Positions 7,585-15,983 of a stretch of 64,000 bases of DNA are shown piece after piece. Made by a program: the position numbers and the translations under genes. Positions within the stretch are counted from its first letter, which is position 1, and every line of letters starts with the position of its first letter. The stretch lies in contig NZ_JXDF01000012.1 in NCBI RefSeq assembly GCF_001308195.1, positions 1 through 64,000 of the forward strand, given 5' to 3'. Under the pieces are notes generated by a model. The model was given only the letters and a program-made list of their open reading frames with translations. It was not told the origin of the DNA and did not search any database. Source of the DNA: Apilactobacillus kunkeei. GTDB lineage: Bacteria > Bacillota > Bacilli > Lactobacillales > Lactobacillaceae.

Positions 7585-9762
7585 ATGAACGATTTGGATC
7601 AATCAATCATTAAAAAAATCAGAAAAGATTTAGGAAATTATTCTGAAAAACAAATTTCTGCCGTTATTTCTATGTTAGAAGATGGCAATACGGTTCCTTT
7701 TATCGCTAGATATCGTAAGGAACGCACAGGTAGCTTGGATGAAGTACAAATCAGAGAAATTGCTGATGCTAATACTAAAATTACGAATCTAGAAAATCGT
7801 AAAGAAGAAGTACTTCGTTTAATTGAAGAACAAGGTAAACTAACTGATAAGTTAAAAAATGATATCGAAAAAGCTGAATCAATGCAAAGAGTCGAAGACT
7901 TGTACTTGCCATACAAGAAAAAGAAGAAGACCAAGGCAATGGTTGCCAGAGAACAAGGGTTAGAAACATTAGCCAAGTTAGTTATTGCTAATGATGATTC
8001 CTTTGTAAACAAGGCAAAAGAATATGTAGATGAAGAAAAAGATTTAAATAGCGTTGAAGATGTATTAAACGGTGTTCATGAAATTTTAGCTGAAGATATT
8101 GGAAACGACGCGCATCTGAGAGAATGGATTCGAGAAGATACAAAGAAGCATGGTCAAATTTCCAGCAAGGCTAAGAAGGACGCTGATGAAAAAGACGAAA
8201 AACATGTCTATGAAGATTATTATGATTTTGCACAACCAATCACCCAACTTAAGAATCATCGTGTCTTGGCTCTAAATCGTGGTGAAAAAGAAAAGGTTTT
8301 GACAGTTAGCATTGATGTTAATACTAATGTGATCTACAAGTTTTTACAGGCAGAAACTAACCGTAATCGTAACGGAAAGTCTGCTGAATTTATGAAGGGT
8401 GCTTATGAAGATGCATATTCTCGTTTTATGAAACGAGCTATTGATCGCGAAATTAGAAATGAACTAACTGATGAAGCTGATGAACATGCCATTAACATTT
8501 TTGGACGTAACTTGTATAACCTATTAATGCAAGCACCAATTAAGGGAAAGGTAGTGATTGGTTTCGACCCGGCATACCGTACTGGATGTAAATTAGCTGC
8601 AATTGATGATAACGGCAAGTTCTTGGATAAATTAGTAATTTATCCACATAAACCAGCAAGTGATGCTAAACGTCAACAAGCTAAAAAACAATTAGTTGAT
8701 TTTATTAAGAATAATAATGCTGAAATGATTGCGATTGGAAACGGTACAGCTAGTCGTGAATCAGAACAATTTGTTTCTGAATTAATTAAAGAAAATAAAT
8801 TACCGGTATATTACGTAATTGTTAATGAAGCCGGTGCTTCTGTATACTCTGCAAGTCAAAATGCGCGTGATGAATTTCCTGATTTTCACGTTGAAGAACG
8901 TTCTGCAGTAAGTATCGGAAGACGTCTTCAAGACCCGTTAGCTGAATTGATTAAAATTGATCCCAAATCAGTAGGAGTGGGCCAATACCAACATGATTTA
9001 CCAGCTAAACAATTAGATGCTCAATTGAATCGCGTTGTGGAAACAGCCGTTAATAAAGTCGGGGTAAACGTAAATACAGCTAGTCCAGAGTTATTAACCC
9101 ATATCTCAGGGATGACTAAGACCACTGCCAAAAATGTTGTGAAGTTTAGAAATGAAAATGGTGAATACAAAACACGTCAATCCTTATCCAAGGTACCTAG
9201 ATTAGGACAAAAGACTTATGAACAAGCCATTGGTTTCTTAAGAATCCTAGACGGTAGTAATCCACTCGATAATACCGATATTCACCCAGAAAGTTACAAG
9301 ATTGCTAACCAAATTGTGGATGAATTGAATTTAAATTTGGATTCATTGGGAACAACCGAAATTAACCAAGCGTTATCCACATTTGATGTTGATAAGTTTA
9401 TTAACGAAAATGCTTATGGAAAACAAACCGTATTAGACATCATTGATGGATTAAAACGTCCTGGTAGAGACTTCCGTGATAACATGCCAACTCCAGTCCT
9501 AAAGCAAGATGTATTGAAGATTGAGGATTTAAGAGAAGGAATGCAACTACAAGGAACCGTTAGAAACGTAATCGACTTTGGTGCATTTGTTGACGTGGGT
9601 GTAAAACAAGATGGACTTGTCCACATCTCACAAATGAGTGATCAATTTATTTCTGACCCAAGTAGCGTTGTTTCCGTTGGTGACATTGTTGACGTATGGG
9701 TATTATCTGTTGATATTAAACGAAATCGAATTCAACTAACGATGATTAACCCGGAGAAGTGA
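7585..9762 (+). CDS. tex: Tex-family RNA-binding transcription accessory protein
   Basis: Nucleic-acid-binding protein conserved in bacteria and related to eukaryotic Spt6; implicated in transcription and stress tolerance. 725 residues: helical N-terminal region, YqgF/RNase H-like fold near 325-425 (VIGFDPAYRTG), helix-hairpin-helix repeats near 495-565, and a C-terminal S1 RNA-binding domain near 650-722 (GTVRNVIDFGAFVDVG). The start is weakly supported: there is no good ribosome binding site, and a two-codon ATGAGATGA frame overlaps it. sprT follows after 10 bp. Confidence 0.94.
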   Translation: MNDLDQSIIKKIRKDLGNYSEKQISAVISMLEDGNTVPFIARYRKERTGSLDEVQIREIADANTKITNLENRKEEVLRLIEEQGKLTDKLKNDIEKAESMQRVEDLYLPYKKKKKTKAMVAREQGLETLAKLVIANDDSFVNKAKEYVDEEKDLNSVEDVLNGVHEILAEDIGNDAHLREWIREDTKKHGQISSKAKKDADEKDEKHVYEDYYDFAQPITQLKNHRVLALNRGEKEKVLTVSIDVNTNVIYKFLQAETNRNRNGKSAEFMKGAYEDAYSRFMKRAIDREIRNELTDEADEHAINIFGRNLYNLLMQAPIKGKVVIGFDPAYRTGCKLAAIDDNGKFLDKLVIYPHKPASDAKRQQAKKQLVDFIKNNNAEMIAIGNGTASRESEQFVSELIKENKLPVYYVIVNEAGASVYSASQNARDEFPDFHVEERSAVSIGRRLQDPLAELIKIDPKSVGVGQYQHDLPAKQLDAQLNRVVETAVNKVGVNVNTASPELLTHISGMTKTTAKNVVKFRNENGEYKTRQSLSKVPRLGQKTYEQAIGFLRILDGSNPLDNTDIHPESYKIANQIVDELNLNLDSLGTTEINQALSTFDVDKFINENAYGKQTVLDIIDGLKRPGRDFRDNMPTPVLKQDVLKIEDLREGMQLQGTVRNVIDFGAFVDVGVKQDGLVHISQMSDQFISDPSSVVSVGDIVDVWVLSVDIKRNRIQLTMINPEK

Positions 9763-9772
9763 TAAAATTTAA

Positions 9773-10219
9773 ATGAATGATCAAGGATTACAAACATTGG
9801 TGGAAAAGATTTCACAAGAATCATTCGCCAAACCATTTAAGCACCGTGCTTACTTTAATAGTCGTTTAAGAACCACTGGTGGAAGATACCATGTGGCCAG
9901 CCATGATATTGATATTAACCCTAAGATGTTAACCGAACATTCAATGGAAATATTGGTAGGGGTGATTAAACATGAGCTTTGCCATTACCATCTACATTTA
10001 GCTGGATATTCTGGTAAGCATAATACTTTAGCTTTTAAACGATTATTGAAGACGGTGGGTGGTTCAAGATTTGCGCCGGCACCTGTGGACAAGCGTCCAT
10101 TCAAATATGTTTGTACACATTGTGGACAAAATTACCGTCGTAAGCGTAGAATTGACACTCACAAGTATGTATGCGGAAAATGTCGTGGAAAACTAAAATT
10201 ATACACTGGAGATGATTAG
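9773..10219 (+). CDS. SprT-like zinc metalloprotease-fold protein
   Basis: 148-residue SprT-family protein of the YdcK/SprT-like group. The zinc-binding HELCH is at residues 67-71, and a C-terminal zinc ribbon is formed by C114, C117, C134 and C137. The eukaryotic relative SPRTN cleaves DNA-protein crosslinks; bacterial function is not established. It lies directly between tex and the GHMP kinase with minimal gaps, suggesting one transcript. The GGAGAAG ribosome binding site is about 13 nt before the ATG. Confidence 0.88.
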   Translation: MNDQGLQTLVEKISQESFAKPFKHRAYFNSRLRTTGGRYHVASHDIDINPKMLTEHSMEILVGVIKHELCHYHLHLAGYSGKHNTLAFKRLLKTVGGSRFAPAPVDKRPFKYVCTHCGQNYRRKRRIDTHKYVCGKCRGKLKLYTGDD

Positions 10220-10220
10220 T

Positions 10221-11096
10221 TTGGATAAAAAAATAATTATCCGAGTACCTGCTACATCAACAGGAATCGGAGCTGGGATTAACTCAATCGGAATTGCTTT
10301 TGGTTTATACTACACAGTCATTGTTGAAGAAGAAATGCAACACTGGCAAGTTAACCATGCATTGGGGGATGACGTTCCAAACGATGAAAACAACATTATC
10401 GTGCAAACCATCCTAAAGGTTGATCCAACAATCAAACCTCATCAATTAACTGTTATGTCAGATGTTCCAATTGGAAGAGGACTTGGTTCAAGTACTACAG
10501 CAATTGTTGCGGGAATCAAGATTGCTAATGCGTTAGGTGAATTAGACCTTTCACTAGACGATGAAATTAACATCGGTAGTAAGATTGAGGGCCATGCAGA
10601 CGGTGTCGCATCTGCATTATTAGGTGACATTACGGTTTCTTACTTTAATGGTGAAATGGCTACAACAGTTAAGACCCAAATTCCAGAGGTTATTAACGCG
10701 TTAGTATACCTAACTAAGGACGACGGTAGTGATAAGGCTATCTACAAGAACCAAGTTAGCTCTGTAGACGCCGTAAAAGCCAGCAGTGCTACCAATGTAC
10801 TAGTGGCCTCACTAATGAGCAATGAATGGACTAAAGCCACTGAAATGATGGAAAATGATGCTATTTACACCGATAACATCTATGAAGTAGTACCAGAACT
10901 TGAAACCATCAGAAAACAAGCCCATGAACTAGGAATTTACGGTACATTCTTAAACCAATCACACCGTTGTGTAATTACATTTGGTACCGAATCAGAACTA
11001 AATCAATTACGTGACAGATTAAACGTCGGTAAACTAGACGGAGTCATGAGATTGATTAAGGTCGATCATAGTGGTGCCACTGTACGCGGTGAATAA
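10221..11096 (+). CDS. GHMP-superfamily kinase, ThrB-like but lacking homoserine-site residues
   Basis: 291-residue small-molecule kinase with the ThrB fold. ATP motif 2 is intact (PIGRGLGSSTT from residue 83). However, positions that bind homoserine in ThrB are changed: motif 1 SANLGPGFDS reads STGIGAGINS (G15 for Asn, N21 for Asp) and HPDNVAP reads HADGVAS (G128 for Asn). Motif 3 SGSGPT reads NQSHRC (245-250). There is no hom or thrC nearby. The TTG at 10221, 9 nt after GGAG, is preferred to ATG 10212, which has no spacer. Automatic annotation would call it thrB; the substrate is unknown. Confidence 0.8.
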   Translation: MDKKIIIRVPATSTGIGAGINSIGIAFGLYYTVIVEEEMQHWQVNHALGDDVPNDENNIIVQTILKVDPTIKPHQLTVMSDVPIGRGLGSSTTAIVAGIKIANALGELDLSLDDEINIGSKIEGHADGVASALLGDITVSYFNGEMATTVKTQIPEVINALVYLTKDDGSDKAIYKNQVSSVDAVKASSATNVLVASLMSNEWTKATEMMENDAIYTDNIYEVVPELETIRKQAHELGIYGTFLNQSHRCVITFGTESELNQLRDRLNVGKLDGVMRLIKVDHSGATVRGE

Positions 11097-11114
11097 AAAA
11101 ATTTAAAACACCTA

Positions 11115-11143
11115 TTGCAAAGTAGGGAAAAATCACATATAAT
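11115..11143 (+). promoter_or_regulatory. Promoter of the Leu-His-Gln tRNA unit
   Basis: TTGCAA (11115-11120), 17-bp spacer, TATAAT (11138-11143), ending 20 bp before tRNA-Leu. The -10 sits inside an inverted repeat ATCACA/TGTGAT (11132-11154) that could also act as a weak terminator for the kinase gene. Confidence 0.75.
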
Positions 11144-11148
11144 AATAT
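11132..11148 (+). repeat. 17-bp direct repeat carrying a -10 element, copy 1
   Basis: ATCACATATAATAATAT, identical to 11266-11282. This copy carries the -10 of the tRNA-Leu promoter. Confidence 0.9.
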
Positions 11149-11163
11149 TTGTGATTTTTTATT

Positions 11164-11249
11164 GCGGCCATGGCGGAATTGGCAGACGCGCAAGATTAAG
11201 GATCTTGTCGGGATTATTCCCGGTGGAAGTTCGAGTCTTCTTGGCCGCA
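11164..11249 (+). tRNA. tRNA-Leu (AAG)
   Basis: 86-nt class II tRNA: acceptor GCGGCCA (11164-11170) with TGGCCGC (11242-11248), discriminator A11249, long variable arm. Anticodon stem CAAGA/TCTTG encloses the loop TTAAGGA, giving anticodon AAG at 11198-11200 with T33 in place. Wobble A34 is a potential TadA substrate; tadA is at 36292-36789. Confidence 0.93.
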
Positions 11250-11265
11250 TTAATGAGAAATCATT

Positions 11266-11282
11266 ATCACATATAATAATAT
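11266..11282 (+). repeat. 17-bp direct repeat carrying a -10 element, copy 2
   Basis: Second copy of the repeat at 11132-11148. Its TATAAT (11272-11277) ends 5 nt before tRNA-His, so initiation here would begin at about the first base of the mature tRNA. No good -35 accompanies it. Confidence 0.85.
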
Positions 11283-11356
11283 GGCGGTAGTGGTGAAGTG
11301 GTTAACACATCGGATTGTGGTTCCGACACGCGTGGGTTCGATTCCCACCTACCGCC
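11283..11356 (+). tRNA. tRNA-His (GTG)
   Basis: 74 nt including the encoded G-1 (11283), which pairs with C73 (11356) as is diagnostic for tRNA-His. Acceptor GCGGTAG (11284-11290) with CTACCGC (11349-11355); anticodon GTG at 11317-11319. Confidence 0.96.
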
Positions 11357-11357
11357 C

Positions 11358-11441
11358 TTTTATTGGGCTATAGCCAAGTGGTAAGGCAACGGGTTTTGAT
11401 CCCGTGATGCGCTGGTTCGAACCCAGCTAGCCCAACTACTT
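11358..11441 (+). repeat. 84-bp duplicated tRNA-Gln block, copy 2
   Basis: Exact copy of 2235-2318, including 6 bp of flank on each side of the tRNA. Confidence 0.95.
11364..11435 (+). tRNA. tRNA-Gln (TTG), copy 2
   Basis: Identical to the tRNA-Gln at 2241-2312: acceptor TGGGCTA (11364-11370) with TAGCCCA (11428-11434), anticodon TTG. Last gene of the Leu-His-Gln unit, followed by a strong terminator. Confidence 0.97.
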
Positions 11442-11475
11442 AAAAAGGAGACATCCATTTGGATGTCTCCTTTTT
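11442..11475 (+). terminator. Terminator of the Leu-His-Gln tRNA unit
   Basis: 15-bp stem AAAAAGGAGACATCC with GGATGTCTCCTTTTT, 4-nt loop. Confidence 0.94.
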
Positions 11476-11508
11476 CTTTGTCTTCGTTGATGTAAAAGTA
11501 GGGGATAT

Positions 11509-11546
11509 AAAAAAGGTTCTGGTATTAACCAGAACCTTTTATTTTT
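11509..11546. terminator. Terminator, mainly of the LCP gene (minus strand)
   Basis: AAAAGGTTCTGGT paired with ACCAGAACCTTTT, A-tract on one side and T-tract on the other, ending at the LCP stop codon. It can work on both strands. Confidence 0.88.
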
Positions 11547-12641
11547 TTAGTTATCAGTTGAGTAATTGATTTGAGTGGATGAACTACTCATTACGCTGGA
11601 TCCAACACTGTAGTCACTTGTTTGACTTTGTGTTTGGTTTAATGAAGTAAGTTTGCTTAATCCAAGGCTTTGTCTAATTGAGTTTGAAATGTTTAGAAGA
11701 GTTTCTTGGGTTGGTACTTCATAATCAATACCATCAACAACAGCAGTTTCACCTTGAAGAGTTTGTGACTTGATGTGGTGAGTTGCGTTTCCGTATCTTT
11801 CACGTAAAGCAACCATATCATCAAACTTCATGTCAGTCTTAAGGTTACCTGAGATTGAACTTAGGATTGATTTGTATCTTGGTAATGAAGAAATGTTCAT
11901 ACCTTTTAGAACAAGTTTTTGTAGCACTTGTCTTTGTCGTACTTGACGACCGTAGTCACCAGCAGGATCTTGGTGTCTCATTCTTGAGTAAGCAAGAGCT
12001 TCAGCACCATTTAATGTAACTGTTTGACCCTTAACAACATTCGCAGAATCATAATGGAAAGTTAAAGGAGGAGTAACGGTAACACCACCAACAGCGTTAA
12101 CCATCTTTTCTAGACCACCCATGTTAATGATTGCATAGAAGTCAATTGGAACGTTTAACAAGTTTTGTACGGTTTGTACGGCACTTGAAGCACCACCAAT
12201 AGTATATGCAGCATTAATCTTTTCATAAGGTTGTGAATCGCCAGGAACAGTAACCTTAGTATCACGAGGGATACTTGTTAGGTAAATTGTTTCCTTCTTA
12301 GGATTGATAGTAGCTAGAATCATAGTATCAGTTCTACCTGTGTCATGACGTCCTAGGGCACCAGTATCGGTACCTAGAAGTAAGATTGAAACAGGTTTGT
12401 TCTGAGCAATGACGCTAGATACGTTTCTTTCTTTTGTGGATAAACCTGGTTGATAAGCCTTATCCGCAGCATTCTTCATGTTGACATAAACACCATGAGC
12501 AATGATTAATCCAGTAACTACTAGAACTAAAAAGACAATAAGTGAGATCCAAGCACCCTTATGGCTCTTCTTCTTCTTGAAGTGAGGTTGGTTTCCTCTA
12601 GTTCTGGAAGCTCTATCGATGTTTTCATTATTGTTTTGCAT
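11547..12641 (-). CDS. LytR-CpsA-Psr (LCP) family wall polymer ligase
   Basis: Transfers undecaprenyl-linked glycopolymers such as wall teichoic acid to peptidoglycan outside the membrane. 364 residues: basic cytoplasmic N-terminus (1-29), one membrane segment (about 30-53), LCP domain near 80-245, and a Ser/Gln/Thr-rich tail after 340. Conserved polyphosphate-site features are DTGRTDTM, SIPRDTKV and the Arg-rich YSRMRHQDPAGDYGRQ. It would complete the pathway of TagO and TagA encoded elsewhere in the window. Which polymer it ligates cannot be read from sequence. Confidence 0.9.
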   Translation of the reverse strand: MQNNNENIDRASRTRGNQPHFKKKKSHKGAWISLIVFLVLVVTGLIIAHGVYVNMKNAADKAYQPGLSTKERNVSSVIAQNKPVSILLLGTDTGALGRHDTGRTDTMILATINPKKETIYLTSIPRDTKVTVPGDSQPYEKINAAYTIGGASSAVQTVQNLLNVPIDFYAIINMGGLEKMVNAVGGVTVTPPLTFHYDSANVVKGQTVTLNGAEALAYSRMRHQDPAGDYGRQVRQRQVLQKLVLKGMNISSLPRYKSILSSISGNLKTDMKFDDMVALRERYGNATHHIKSQTLQGETAVVDGIDYEVPTQETLLNISNSIRQSLGLSKLTSLNQTQSQTSDYSVGSSVMSSSSTQINYSTDN

Positions 12642-12809
12642 AAATCAAAAATAGCTCCTTTATTCTGAATTTCCCCATTATACTACCTATAATCAAGATA
12701 CGTAAATATAAATAATATTATAAACTTATTTTTTTGAAAATAATAATACTTATGAAATATGTAATAAATTGTAATATTTCTGTTACCTTTTTAATAAGGC
12801 CGGGGGATA

Positions 12810-12818
12810 TGATATAAT
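12810..12818 (+). promoter_or_regulatory. Extended -10 promoter of the EamA transporter gene
   Basis: TGATATAAT with perfect TATAAT at 12813-12818 and only a weak -35 (TTTAAT, 12790-12795). Transcripts would start near 12825 and carry a leader of about 90 nt. The rest of the 12642-12782 gap holds AT-rich sequence with no gene. Confidence 0.6.
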
Positions 12819-12838
12819 TCTGATGTTAATATAAAAAA

Positions 12839-12882
12839 ACTTCACAACATGAACTTTAAGCTTGTAGTGTATCAAGTTTTTT
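12839..12882 (+). promoter_or_regulatory. Leader hairpin with U-tract (possible attenuator)
   Basis: ACTT-CAC-A-ACA pairs with TGT-A-GTG-(tatc)-AAGT and ends in six T (12877-12882), between the promoter and the TTG start of the EamA gene. The form is that of an intrinsic terminator inside a 5' leader. No known riboswitch class is recognisable. Confidence 0.5.
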
Positions 12883-12915
12883 ATAATTTGTAAATTTAAA
12901 GGAGCGCGTTTAAAG

Positions 12916-13869
12916 TTGAAAAAGACTTTTCTGTATGTTTTAATTTCCACGTTTATGTTTAGTTCAATGGAAATTGCACTAAAAAGTGTCCAAGGAGTTT
13001 TTAGTCCAATCCAATTGAACTTAATTCGATTCTTTATCGGGGGATTGGTTTTAATCCCGGTTGTCATGAAGAATGGAAAGCAAACATTATTGACGAGTAA
13101 ATGGAAAAGTTTAGGTGTCTTCTTATTAACTGGATTTTTATGTGTCGTAGTCAGCATGACGCTATTCCAATTAGCCATCATGTACGACGAAGCATCAACA
13201 GTAGCTGTGCTATTTAGTTGTAATCCAGTATTTGCATTACTATTCGCTTTCTTTATTCTAAGAGAAAAGATTAGTCGACTAGGGTTTATTTCCTTAATTC
13301 TTTCTATTATCGGATTACTTGTCATAGTTAATCCGGCCAACCTTACAAACCCATTGGGAATTTCATTAGCATTGGGTTCAGCACTAACATTTGGTCTTTA
13401 CAGCATTGTATCCAGATGGGGTTCACAAGTAACTGGTCAAAATGGACTAGCAACTACTTGCTACACATTTTTAGCCGGATCTGTTGAACTTTTAATTTTA
13501 GTATCAATTACCAATATTTCTGCTGTTTCAAACTACATGAATAAGGTAGAATGGTTAAAACCATTTGCAAACACACCAATAATTCATAATATTTCCCTGA
13601 ATTATTTCTGGATTCTATTATTTATTTGTGTCTGCGTCACAGGTGGTGGATTTGCATTCTACTTCCTTGCTATGGAAAGAGCAGGGGTATCAATTGCCTC
13701 AATCGTCTTTTTCATCAAACCAGGATTGGCACCAATTTTGGCAATGATTTTGTTAGGTGAAAAGATTACAATTAATACCTGGATTGGAATTGTGATCATT
13801 CTAATCGGTTCTGTGATTACATTTATTGGTAGTCAAATGGAACAAAAGAATGCTGCATTAGAAGAATAA
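12916..13869 (+). CDS. EamA/DMT-superfamily transporter
   Basis: 317-residue integral membrane protein with about ten hydrophobic helices arranged as two EamA repeats (about 5-140 and 150-305), the drug/metabolite transporter layout. Such proteins usually export small metabolites or amino acids; the substrate here cannot be told. TTG start, 11 nt after AAAGGAG. gpmA-like 13884 follows after 14 bp without a terminator, so the two are probably cotranscribed. A possible attenuator lies in the leader. Confidence 0.88.
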   Translation: MKKTFLYVLISTFMFSSMEIALKSVQGVFSPIQLNLIRFFIGGLVLIPVVMKNGKQTLLTSKWKSLGVFLLTGFLCVVVSMTLFQLAIMYDEASTVAVLFSCNPVFALLFAFFILREKISRLGFISLILSIIGLLVIVNPANLTNPLGISLALGSALTFGLYSIVSRWGSQVTGQNGLATTCYTFLAGSVELLILVSITNISAVSNYMNKVEWLKPFANTPIIHNISLNYFWILLFICVCVTGGGFAFYFLAMERAGVSIASIVFFIKPGLAPILAMILLGEKITINTWIGIVIILIGSVITFIGSQMEQKNAALEE

Positions 13870-13883
13870 AAAGAGATGATAAT

Positions 13884-14552
13884 ATGTCGTATTTAGTAAT
13901 CATGCGTCATGGTCAAAGTGTTGCCAATCAAAAGAATGTTTTTACTGGCTGGAGCGATGTAGCCCTAACAGAAAAGGGGATTCAACAAGCTCACGATGCT
14001 GGTAAAAAGATTAATCAATTGGAAATCGATTTTGATCATGCTCATACTTCGTTTTTAAAACGCGCAATTGAAACGTTGCATATTGTGTTAAGTGAAATTA
14101 ACCAACAATATATTCAAGAGACAAAGTCATGGCGACTAAATGAACGTCATTATGGGGCGTTGCGCGGTCGTAAAAAAGATGACGTTAAGTTACAATATGG
14201 ACCTGAAAAGTTTGCTGAATTTAGACGCAGCTACACGACGGTCCCACCATTGTTAGATCAACCCGATGAAGAACATAAATATGAAAAAATCGGTGTGATT
14301 GAACCGCGTGGTGAAAGTCTAAAGATGTCCTATGAAAGATTGATGCCATACTGGCAAGACTCGATTGCACCTAAGTTATTGGATGGGAAAAACGAGTTAG
14401 TTGTCGCCCATGGTTCAACTCTAAGGGCTTTAATTAAGTATTTAGATAATATTAGTGATGATGACATTGATCGAGTGGAAGTTCCAAACGGAAAGCCAAT
14501 CGTTTATCATTTCGATGATAAGTTGAATGTAATTAGTAAAAAGACAATATAA
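13884..14552 (+). CDS. gpmA: 2,3-bisphosphoglycerate-dependent phosphoglycerate mutase-like protein
   Basis: Cofactor-dependent mutase fold, interconverting 3- and 2-phosphoglycerate in glycolysis. Catalytic residues are present: phospho-acceptor H9 in [20 protein letters not shown] and the second His in AHGSTLRAL. 222 residues, a little short, and divergent in the middle (GRKKDDVK and the 120-140 region) compared with typical GpmA. It is transcribed with a transporter rather than glycolytic genes, so it may be a paralogue with the main enzyme elsewhere. Confidence 0.8.
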   Translation: MSYLVIMRHGQSVANQKNVFTGWSDVALTEKGIQQAHDAGKKINQLEIDFDHAHTSFLKRAIETLHIVLSEINQQYIQETKSWRLNERHYGALRGRKKDDVKLQYGPEKFAEFRRSYTTVPPLLDQPDEEHKYEKIGVIEPRGESLKMSYERLMPYWQDSIAPKLLDGKNELVVAHGSTLRALIKYLDNISDDDIDRVEVPNGKPIVYHFDDKLNVISKKTI

Positions 14553-14582
14553 AAAGAGCTGATAAATTATCAGCTCTTTTTT
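14551..14582. terminator. Convergent terminator between gpmA and pepC
   Basis: AAAAAGAGCTGATAA paired with TTATCAGCTCTTTTT; symmetrical, serving both strands. Confidence 0.92.
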
Positions 14583-14587
14583 GTATG

Positions 14588-15931
14588 TTATTTTTCGTTA
14601 AATGCAAGAGTTCCCATTGGATCCCATGGATCTAAAACAACTGGGTCTTGTTCTTGGCTCTTCTTATCTTCTTCAGATAGGTACTTCTTGTTGATAACAA
14701 CTTGGTAAGTGAAACGTCTGAACCATGATTCACTCATCACGAAGTAACCCTTTGAACCAACTTGGTTACCCCAAGAGTTTTCAACCTTCCACTTAGTAGG
14801 TTGACCATCAACGATATCAACACCGGTGATAACCATGGCGTGGTTCATAACACTTTGATGGTAATCTAATTGTTCATCTTTACTCATTAATAAATCGATG
14901 TCGAATAATTCATCCTTTGAGTATAGTTTATCGTCCATGATTCCTTTTTTACGATCTGATTCTTTTGAAACGTCGCTTCCGAACCAAACACTTTCACCGT
15001 TCTTTAATTGGGTGATAGTTAGTTCTTCTAGGCGGTCCATTTCAAGGTTTAAATGTTTAACTTGGCGACCATCAATAACGTTACCTAACATATCAACGGT
15101 GTAAGTCTTTTCATAAGGTTTATCCAATGTAGGGGAGTTAATGATTGATACGTAATCTTCTAGGTTTAAGTTTACGTATTTATCAAAGAATTTCTTTGGT
15201 GTTAAATCAGTATCGATATGGTATTCGTTCTTTTCATCACGGTATTCGAAGTTGAATTCTGAAACGGGTTCACCGAATGAGTAGACTAAGACACGGTAAA
15301 TTTCGCTTAACATTTCGTCCTTGACCTTTTCGATATCTGAACTATTTTGTGAAGCTAGTTCACGTAGTTGAATGGCATCCATTCTTAGTTTTTGGTTTAA
15401 TACAACGTTTAATTCTGAAGTGTCGTTACTTACGGCAGTTTCAACCATTGCTGATTGAGGAACAACACCGTACTTTTCGATTACTGCACATAGCATGTCC
15501 CATTGACCACCATCTTGCTGTGGTGAATCTAATAGCCATGAAACACGGCGTGAGGTTAATGGTTCATCAGCAGTCTTGATAATGTTTTCTAAGAACCAGT
15601 TACATTTTTCAAACTTATCCCAGAAAGTAGTGTAGATTTGTGATAATTCAAAATCACCAGATAAGTTGAAGTTTTTAGCTAGGTTATGACGCATAGTATT
15701 TAGCGCTGCGAAAATCCAGCAACGGCCACTATGTTTTTGGTTGGCAACTTCACCAGTATCGATTTCAATTGAAAAGTTTGGTTTCATGTTACCTTCCGCT
15801 TCGAAGTTGGCAGCTGAAGAGTTGATACCATTATGGCTTACGGCTCTTTGCATTACCTTAGCTTCTTTACGATTTAACAAATCGTTATGATACTTTTGGA
15901 TATTTTCATTACTAATACTTTTTGACATCAT
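14588..15931 (-). CDS. pepC: Aminopeptidase C (PepC), bleomycin hydrolase family C1B
   Basis: Cytoplasmic cysteine aminopeptidase that trims peptides imported by systems such as DtpT. 447 residues. Catalytic C71 in QKHSGRCW, H364 in MNHAMV and N385 in ENSWGN form the papain-type triad. The C-terminus, ending LAFNEK, resembles the arm that blocks the active-site cleft and gives aminopeptidase specificity. Two adjacent ATG codons are possible starts; GGAGG lies 5-8 nt before them. Single-gene unit bounded by terminators. Confidence 0.95.
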   Translation of the reverse strand: MMSKSISNENIQKYHNDLLNRKEAKVMQRAVSHNGINSSAANFEAEGNMKPNFSIEIDTGEVANQKHSGRCWIFAALNTMRHNLAKNFNLSGDFELSQIYTTFWDKFEKCNWFLENIIKTADEPLTSRRVSWLLDSPQQDGGQWDMLCAVIEKYGVVPQSAMVETAVSNDTSELNVVLNQKLRMDAIQLRELASQNSSDIEKVKDEMLSEIYRVLVYSFGEPVSEFNFEYRDEKNEYHIDTDLTPKKFFDKYVNLNLEDYVSIINSPTLDKPYEKTYTVDMLGNVIDGRQVKHLNLEMDRLEELTITQLKNGESVWFGSDVSKESDRKKGIMDDKLYSKDELFDIDLLMSKDEQLDYHQSVMNHAMVITGVDIVDGQPTKWKVENSWGNQVGSKGYFVMSESWFRRFTYQVVINKKYLSEEDKKSQEQDPVVLDPWDPMGTLAFNEK

Positions 15932-15983
15932 GATTCCTCCTTGCTTTTATAACATTATATCACTCAGGTCAAATGCCTTTAAA

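Noticed and set aside
11164-11249. tRNA-Leu read as anticodon TAA
   Set aside because: The 5-bp anticodon stem CAAGA/TCTTG fixes the loop as TTAAGGA, placing AAG, not TAA, at positions 34-36.
12783-13340. 185-residue open frame opposite the EamA gene
   Set aside because: Shadow of the EamA coding strand; no family features or ribosome binding site.
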